This document shows, piece after piece, positions 5,666 to 8,819 of a stretch of DNA of 8,819 bases; within the stretch, counting starts at the first letter, position 1, and the number at the start of each line of letters is the position of its first letter. Below the pieces are notes generated by a model that worked only from the letters and a program-made list of their open reading frames with translations, had not been told where the DNA came from and searched no databases. The translations under genes were made by a program, and so were the position numbers. The DNA is from Pseudonocardia sp. (GTDB lineage: Bacteria > Actinomycetota > Actinomycetes > Mycobacteriales > Pseudonocardiaceae): NCBI GenBank assembly GCA_030147065.1, contig JASLAP010000051.1:1-8819 (forward strand), in the 5' to 3' direction.

Positions 5666-6325
5666 ATGCGGGTCGTCATCGCCGGAGGGCACGGGAAGAT
5701 CGGGTTGCGGTTGGCCGCGCTGCTGGCCGCCCGCGGGGACGTGGCCGTCGGGTTGGTGCGCAACCCCGACCACCGGGCCGACCTGGAGCAGGCCGGGGCC
5801 GAACCGGTGGTGCTCGACCTGGAGTCGGCCGCGGTCGGCGAGCTCGCCGACCACCTGCGCGGCGCCGACGCGGTGGTGTTCGCCGCCGGTGCCGGGCCGG
5901 GCAGCGGGGTCGCCCGCAAGGACTCCGTCGACCGGGCCGCGGCCGTGCTGCTGGCCGACGCCGCCCACCTGGCCGGGATCCGCCGCTACCTGCTGGTGTC
6001 CTCCACCGGGGTGGACGACCCGCCGGCCCCGGGCACCGACGAGGTGTGGGCGGCCTACCTGACGGCCAAGAAGGCGGCCGAGGACGCGATCCGCGACACC
6101 GACCTGGACTGGACGATCCTGCGCCCGCACCGGCTCACCGACGGCCCGGGCACCAACTCGGTGTCGCTCACCCCGCCGCCCGCCGAGCGCGGGGAGATCA
6201 CCCGCGACGACACCGCGGCCGTGCTGGCGGCGCTGCTGGACACCCCGGGCACCGCCGGGCAGGTGCTGGAGCTGCGCGAGGGCGAGGCGGACGTGCTCGA
6301 GGCCGTCGTGGCGGTGAGCCGGTGA
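5666..6325 (+). CDS. NAD(P)-binding atypical SDR protein (YhfK/YwnB-like)
   Basis: A 219-residue Rossmann-fold protein of the atypical short-chain dehydrogenase type (NAD(P)H-binding, NmrA-like). The N-terminal nucleotide motif is GGHGKIG (7-13). A RYLLVSSTG strand follows, and Y131-x3-K135 (YLTAK) matches the SDR Tyr/Lys pair. DWTILRPHRLTDGP is the usual block after it. Members of this group are often called putative NADH-flavin reductases or sugar epimerases without tested activity, so I assign no substrate. ATG 5666 is preferred because it puts the Rossmann strand at residue 3 and sits six bases after a -10 element; the frame back to 5597 adds non-family residues. The stop overlaps the next gene's start (GTGA), suggesting a coupled redox pair. 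Confidence 0.85.
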   Translation: MRVVIAGGHGKIGLRLAALLAARGDVAVGLVRNPDHRADLEQAGAEPVVLDLESAAVGELADHLRGADAVVFAAGAGPGSGVARKDSVDRAAAVLLADAAHLAGIRRYLLVSSTGVDDPPAPGTDEVWAAYLTAKKAAEDAIRDTDLDWTILRPHRLTDGPGTNSVSLTPPPAERGEITRDDTAAVLAALLDTPGTAGQVLELREGEADVLEAVVAVSR

Positions 6326-7728
6326 GCGCCCGGGAGACCGACGTCGTCGTCATCGGCGGCGGCGCCATCGGCGAGAACGCCGCCGACTACGCGGTCAAGG
6401 CCGGGCTGTCCGCGGTGATCGTGGAGGCCGAGCTGCTCGGCGGCGAGTGCTCCTACTGGGCCTGCATGCCGTCCAAGGCGCTGCTGCGCACCGGCCACGC
6501 GGTCGCCGCGTTACGCCGGCTGCCCGGCACCACCGCCGACTTCGACCCGGCCGCGGTGCTGGCCCGCCGCGACACCATCACCCACGACTGGCGCGACGAC
6601 AGCCAGGTCGAGTGGGCCGAGGGCGCCGGCATCGGGGTGATCCGCGGGCACGCCCGGATCACCGGTGAGCGCACGGTCGTCGTGGACGGCCCGGAGCCGG
6701 TCGAGCTCACCGCCCGGCACGCCGTCGTGGTGTGCACCGGCAGCGTGCCGGTCACCCCGCCGGTCCCCGGCCTGGCCACCGTCCGCACCTGGACCTCCCG
6801 CGACGCCACCTCGGCGAAGGAGGTCCCGCGCCGGCTCGGGGTGCTCGGCGGCGGGGTCGTCGGCTGCGAGCTGGCCCAGGCGTTCCGCCGGCTCGGCTCC
6901 GAGGTGGTCCTGCTCCAGCGCGGCCCCCGGCTGCTGGCCGGCGCCGAGCCGTTCGCCGGCGAGCGGGTGGCCGCGGCGCTGCGCGCGGAGGGTGTCGACG
7001 TGCGGCTGGACACCGGCCTGGACTCGGTGGCCGCCGACGGCGACACCATCGTCCTGCACGTCGGTGGCGGGACGGTCGTGGTGGACGAGCTGCTGGTGGC
7101 CACCGGCCGCCGGCCCAACACCGACGACGTCGGTGTGGACGTGGTCGGCCTGACCCCGGGCGATCCGCTGACCGTGGACGACTCCGGGCTGGTCCAGGGC
7201 GTCGCCGGGGAGTGGCTGTACGCGGCCGGCGACGTCACCGGCCGGGCGCCGCTGACCCACCAGGGCAAGTACGCCGCCCGGATCGTCGGCGACGCGGTCG
7301 GGGCGCGGGCGCTGGGCCGCCCGGTCGACACCGCGCCGTGGGGCGAGCACTCGGCCACCGCCGACCACGCGGCCGTCCCGCAGGTGGTGTTCACCGACCC
7401 GGAGGTCGCCTCGGTCGGCCGCACCGAGGCCGCGGCCCGGGAGGCCGGGATCGACCTGCGGGTGGTCGACCTCCCGATCGCGGTCGGCGGCTCGTCGGTG
7501 CACGCCGACGGCTACGACGGGGCCGCGCGGATTCTGGTGGACCAGGCCCGCGGGGTGCTGGTCGGGGTGACCTTCGTCGGCCAGGACGTCGCCGAGATGA
7601 TCCACGCGGCCACCGTCGCCGTGGTCGGCGAGGTGCCGCTGCACCGGCTCTGGCACGCCGTGCCCGCGTACCCGACGATCAGCGAGGTGTGGCTGCGGCT
7701 GCTGGAGGCCTACCGCGCCGAGGCCTAG
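6322..7728 (+). CDS. FAD-dependent pyridine nucleotide-disulfide oxidoreductase (MerA/Lpd-like)
   Basis: A 468-residue flavoprotein of the class I disulfide reductase family. The FAD motif GGGAIG is at 12-17. The redox-active cysteines C43 and C48 sit in GGECSYWACMPSK. The second nucleotide motif GGGVVG is at 176-181, and the YAAGDVTG FAD motif is at 300-307. The C-terminal dimerisation domain ends PAYPTISEVWLRLLEAYRAEA. In dihydrolipoamide dehydrogenase this position reads HPTxxE with the catalytic His; here it is Y450-P-T-I-S-E455, so Lpd activity is unlikely. There is no N-terminal heavy-metal domain and no C-terminal Cys pair, so classical mercuric reductase is also unlikely. Its electron acceptor is unknown. 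GTG 6322 overlaps the SDR stop by GTGA, so expression is probably driven by the leaderless promoter before 5666. Confidence 0.9.
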   Translation: MSARETDVVVIGGGAIGENAADYAVKAGLSAVIVEAELLGGECSYWACMPSKALLRTGHAVAALRRLPGTTADFDPAAVLARRDTITHDWRDDSQVEWAEGAGIGVIRGHARITGERTVVVDGPEPVELTARHAVVVCTGSVPVTPPVPGLATVRTWTSRDATSAKEVPRRLGVLGGGVVGCELAQAFRRLGSEVVLLQRGPRLLAGAEPFAGERVAAALRAEGVDVRLDTGLDSVAADGDTIVLHVGGGTVVVDELLVATGRRPNTDDVGVDVVGLTPGDPLTVDDSGLVQGVAGEWLYAAGDVTGRAPLTHQGKYAARIVGDAVGARALGRPVDTAPWGEHSATADHAAVPQVVFTDPEVASVGRTEAAAREAGIDLRVVDLPIAVGGSSVHADGYDGAARILVDQARGVLVGVTFVGQDVAEMIHAATVAVVGEVPLHRLWHAVPAYPTISEVWLRLLEAYRAEA

Positions 7729-7743
7729 CGGGACCTGCCGGTC

Positions 7744-8748
7744 TCAGCCGGTCTGGGTGAGCGCGGCGGCCACGCCCAGGGTCACCGCCATCAGCGCGAC
7801 CTCCAGTCCGGCCCACCGCAGCACCGGTGACCGGTGGGCGGCCAGCCGCCGCCGGGCCAGCCCGCCGAGCCCGGCCAGCACCACCATCAGCACCGTCTTG
7901 GTCACCACCAGCCAGCCGTAGCCGGTGGTGACCAGCGCGGACCAGTCGTCCAGGCGGGTGACGGCGTTCACCACCCCGGTCACCGCGACCGCGACCACGC
8001 AGCCGGTGGCCAGCTTCGAGAACCGCGGCAGCACGTCGGCGAGCAGGGCCCGGTGGCGGGCCACCAGCGCCAGCAGCGCGCCCAGCCCGCCGACCCACAG
8101 CGCGGCCGCGCCGACGTGCAGCGCGGCCGCGATCACCGCGAGCTGGTGGTCGGGGGCGCTGCCGGTGTGCCCCGTGAGCGCCGGCATCAGGGCACCCAGC
8201 AGGGCCGCGATCAGCGGGATCCGCACCTGCACGGCGTCCGGGCGGCGCAGCCGGGCCACCGCGCAGCCGAGCACGGCCGCGGCGCACCCGGCGGTCAGCA
8301 GCATGCCGCGCCCGGCGGACAGCCGGGTCGCCCAGGCCGCGACGTCGCCCGCGGCGAGCCGGGACACCGGCACGTCGAGCGCGTTCGCGCTGCGGAACGC
8401 GATCCCGGCCAGCACCAGCACCAGCCAGCACCCGGCGGCCACCAGGACGGCCCGGTCGGCGGCGGCCTGCACCCGCACCAGATCGCGCAGCGCGCTGCCG
8501 GGCAGGGTCGTGGCGCCCAGCGGCAGCAGCACCCCGAGCAGCGTGAGCCCCACGCAGGCGACCGCCGCCGCGTCCATCCCGGACCGGGTGACCGACGTCC
8601 CGACCAGTACCGGGACCTCCGAGGCGGCCAGCGCGCCGCCGAGCAGCCCGGCCAGGAACGCGCTGCCGACCGCGAGCCCGACCCAGCCCGCGACCGCCCG
8701 CAGCGGGGCGGAGCGGTCGGCCGACGGGCCCGTGGCCGGCCGCGTCAT
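7744..8748 (-). CDS. CopD-family copper resistance membrane protein
   Basis: A 334-residue integral membrane protein with about nine hydrophobic segments (near 19-41, 59-80, 98-118, 146-165, 177-192, 202-230, 247-264, 277-297 and 312-331). The central block LTGHTGSAPDHQLAVIAAALHVGAAALWVGGLGAL (about 191-225), with H194, H201 and H211, matches the CopD/YcnJ domain. Family members are linked to copper import or homeostasis across the cytoplasmic membrane. Some actinobacterial homologues are fused to a cytochrome oxidase assembly domain; that fusion is absent here. ATG 8748 is chosen because it overlaps the upstream gene's stop (ATGA), and the frame before it is Arg-rich shadow. It ends 15 bp from the convergent flavoprotein stop. 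Confidence 0.88.
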   Translation of the reverse strand: MTRPATGPSADRSAPLRAVAGWVGLAVGSAFLAGLLGGALAASEVPVLVGTSVTRSGMDAAAVACVGLTLLGVLLPLGATTLPGSALRDLVRVQAAADRAVLVAAGCWLVLVLAGIAFRSANALDVPVSRLAAGDVAAWATRLSAGRGMLLTAGCAAAVLGCAVARLRRPDAVQVRIPLIAALLGALMPALTGHTGSAPDHQLAVIAAALHVGAAALWVGGLGALLALVARHRALLADVLPRFSKLATGCVVAVAVTGVVNAVTRLDDWSALVTTGYGWLVVTKTVLMVVLAGLGGLARRRLAAHRSPVLRWAGLEVALMAVTLGVAAALTQTG

Positions 8749-8819
8749 CCGCGTCCGAGCCGCAGCGCGGCCACCACGCCGCCGCCGACCAGGACGGCGG
8801 CGCCGACGATCCACGGCCA
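8745..8819 (-). CDS. C-terminal membrane anchor of a probable CopC-like protein (partial)
   Basis: The last 24 codons of a gene entering from the right edge on the minus strand. They read WPWIVGAAVLVGGGVVAALRLGRG and then TGA: one hydrophobic helix with a short Arg-containing tail. Actinobacterial CopC proteins, secreted copper-binding domains, commonly end in such an anchor and are encoded directly before CopD. The overlap with the CopD start (ATGA) supports an operon. The identity rests on context and the helix alone, as the copper-binding domain is outside the window. Confidence 0.6.
   Translation of the reverse strand, partial: WPWIVGAAVLVGGGVVAALRLGRG

Noticed and set aside
7737..7754. 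Two GCCGGTCT direct repeats 2 bp apart at the convergent gene junction
   Set aside because: Short and GC-rich, partly coding, with no stem strong enough to call a terminator; probably chance.

Overview
The window is very GC-rich, with dense genes, frequent GTG starts and GTGA/ATGA stop-start overlaps. This indicates a high-GC actinobacterium. The gene families and the leaderless-type promoters suggest the Pseudonocardiales (Pseudonocardia or a relative), but that genus call is an inference from gene content and not a phylogenetic result.

Layout: (1) 1-1703, plus strand: the 3' part of a MetE-like zinc methyltransferase, translationally coupled through GTGA to a small class I SAM-dependent methyltransferase. 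(2) 1718-5391, minus strand, read right to left: a zinc alcohol dehydrogenase, a metal-dependent amidohydrolase (Amidohydro_2) and a DUF59/MIP18-type metal-sulfur assembly protein. After a long hairpin comes a HAD-type hydrolase of the haloacid dehalogenase type II family with what looks like its own leaderless promoter. (3) 5392-5665: a divergent regulatory region holding several inverted and direct repeats. (4) 5666-7728, plus strand: an atypical SDR-type NAD(P)-binding protein, translationally coupled to a class I flavin disulfide oxidoreductase. (5) 7744-8819, minus strand: a CopD-family copper membrane protein and the last 24 residues of an upstream gene that looks like the membrane anchor of a CopC protein; the two overlap by ATGA.

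The most informative context is the ADH / amidohydrolase / DUF59 trio. From what is known of actinobacterial propane and binuclear-iron monooxygenase clusters (prmABCD of Rhodococcus and Gordonia, mimABCD of Mycobacterium), these same three families sit beside the monooxygenase genes. They are thought to oxidise the secondary alcohol or help mature the diiron enzyme. Here the trio is preceded by a divergent promoter region and an SDR gene, and no monooxygenase subunit or GroEL-like gene is visible. The set is therefore either a detached module or a stand-alone alcohol/ketone pathway. The trio genes are less extreme in GC and richer in Lys and Asn codons than the flanks.

I found no tRNA, rRNA, CRISPR array, insertion sequence, integrase or phage gene. 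No radically new system is evident. The best leads are the detached monooxygenase-accessory trio, a shared 11-bp leaderless promoter core in front of two genes, and the 17-bp-arm hairpin between DUF59 and the HAD gene.
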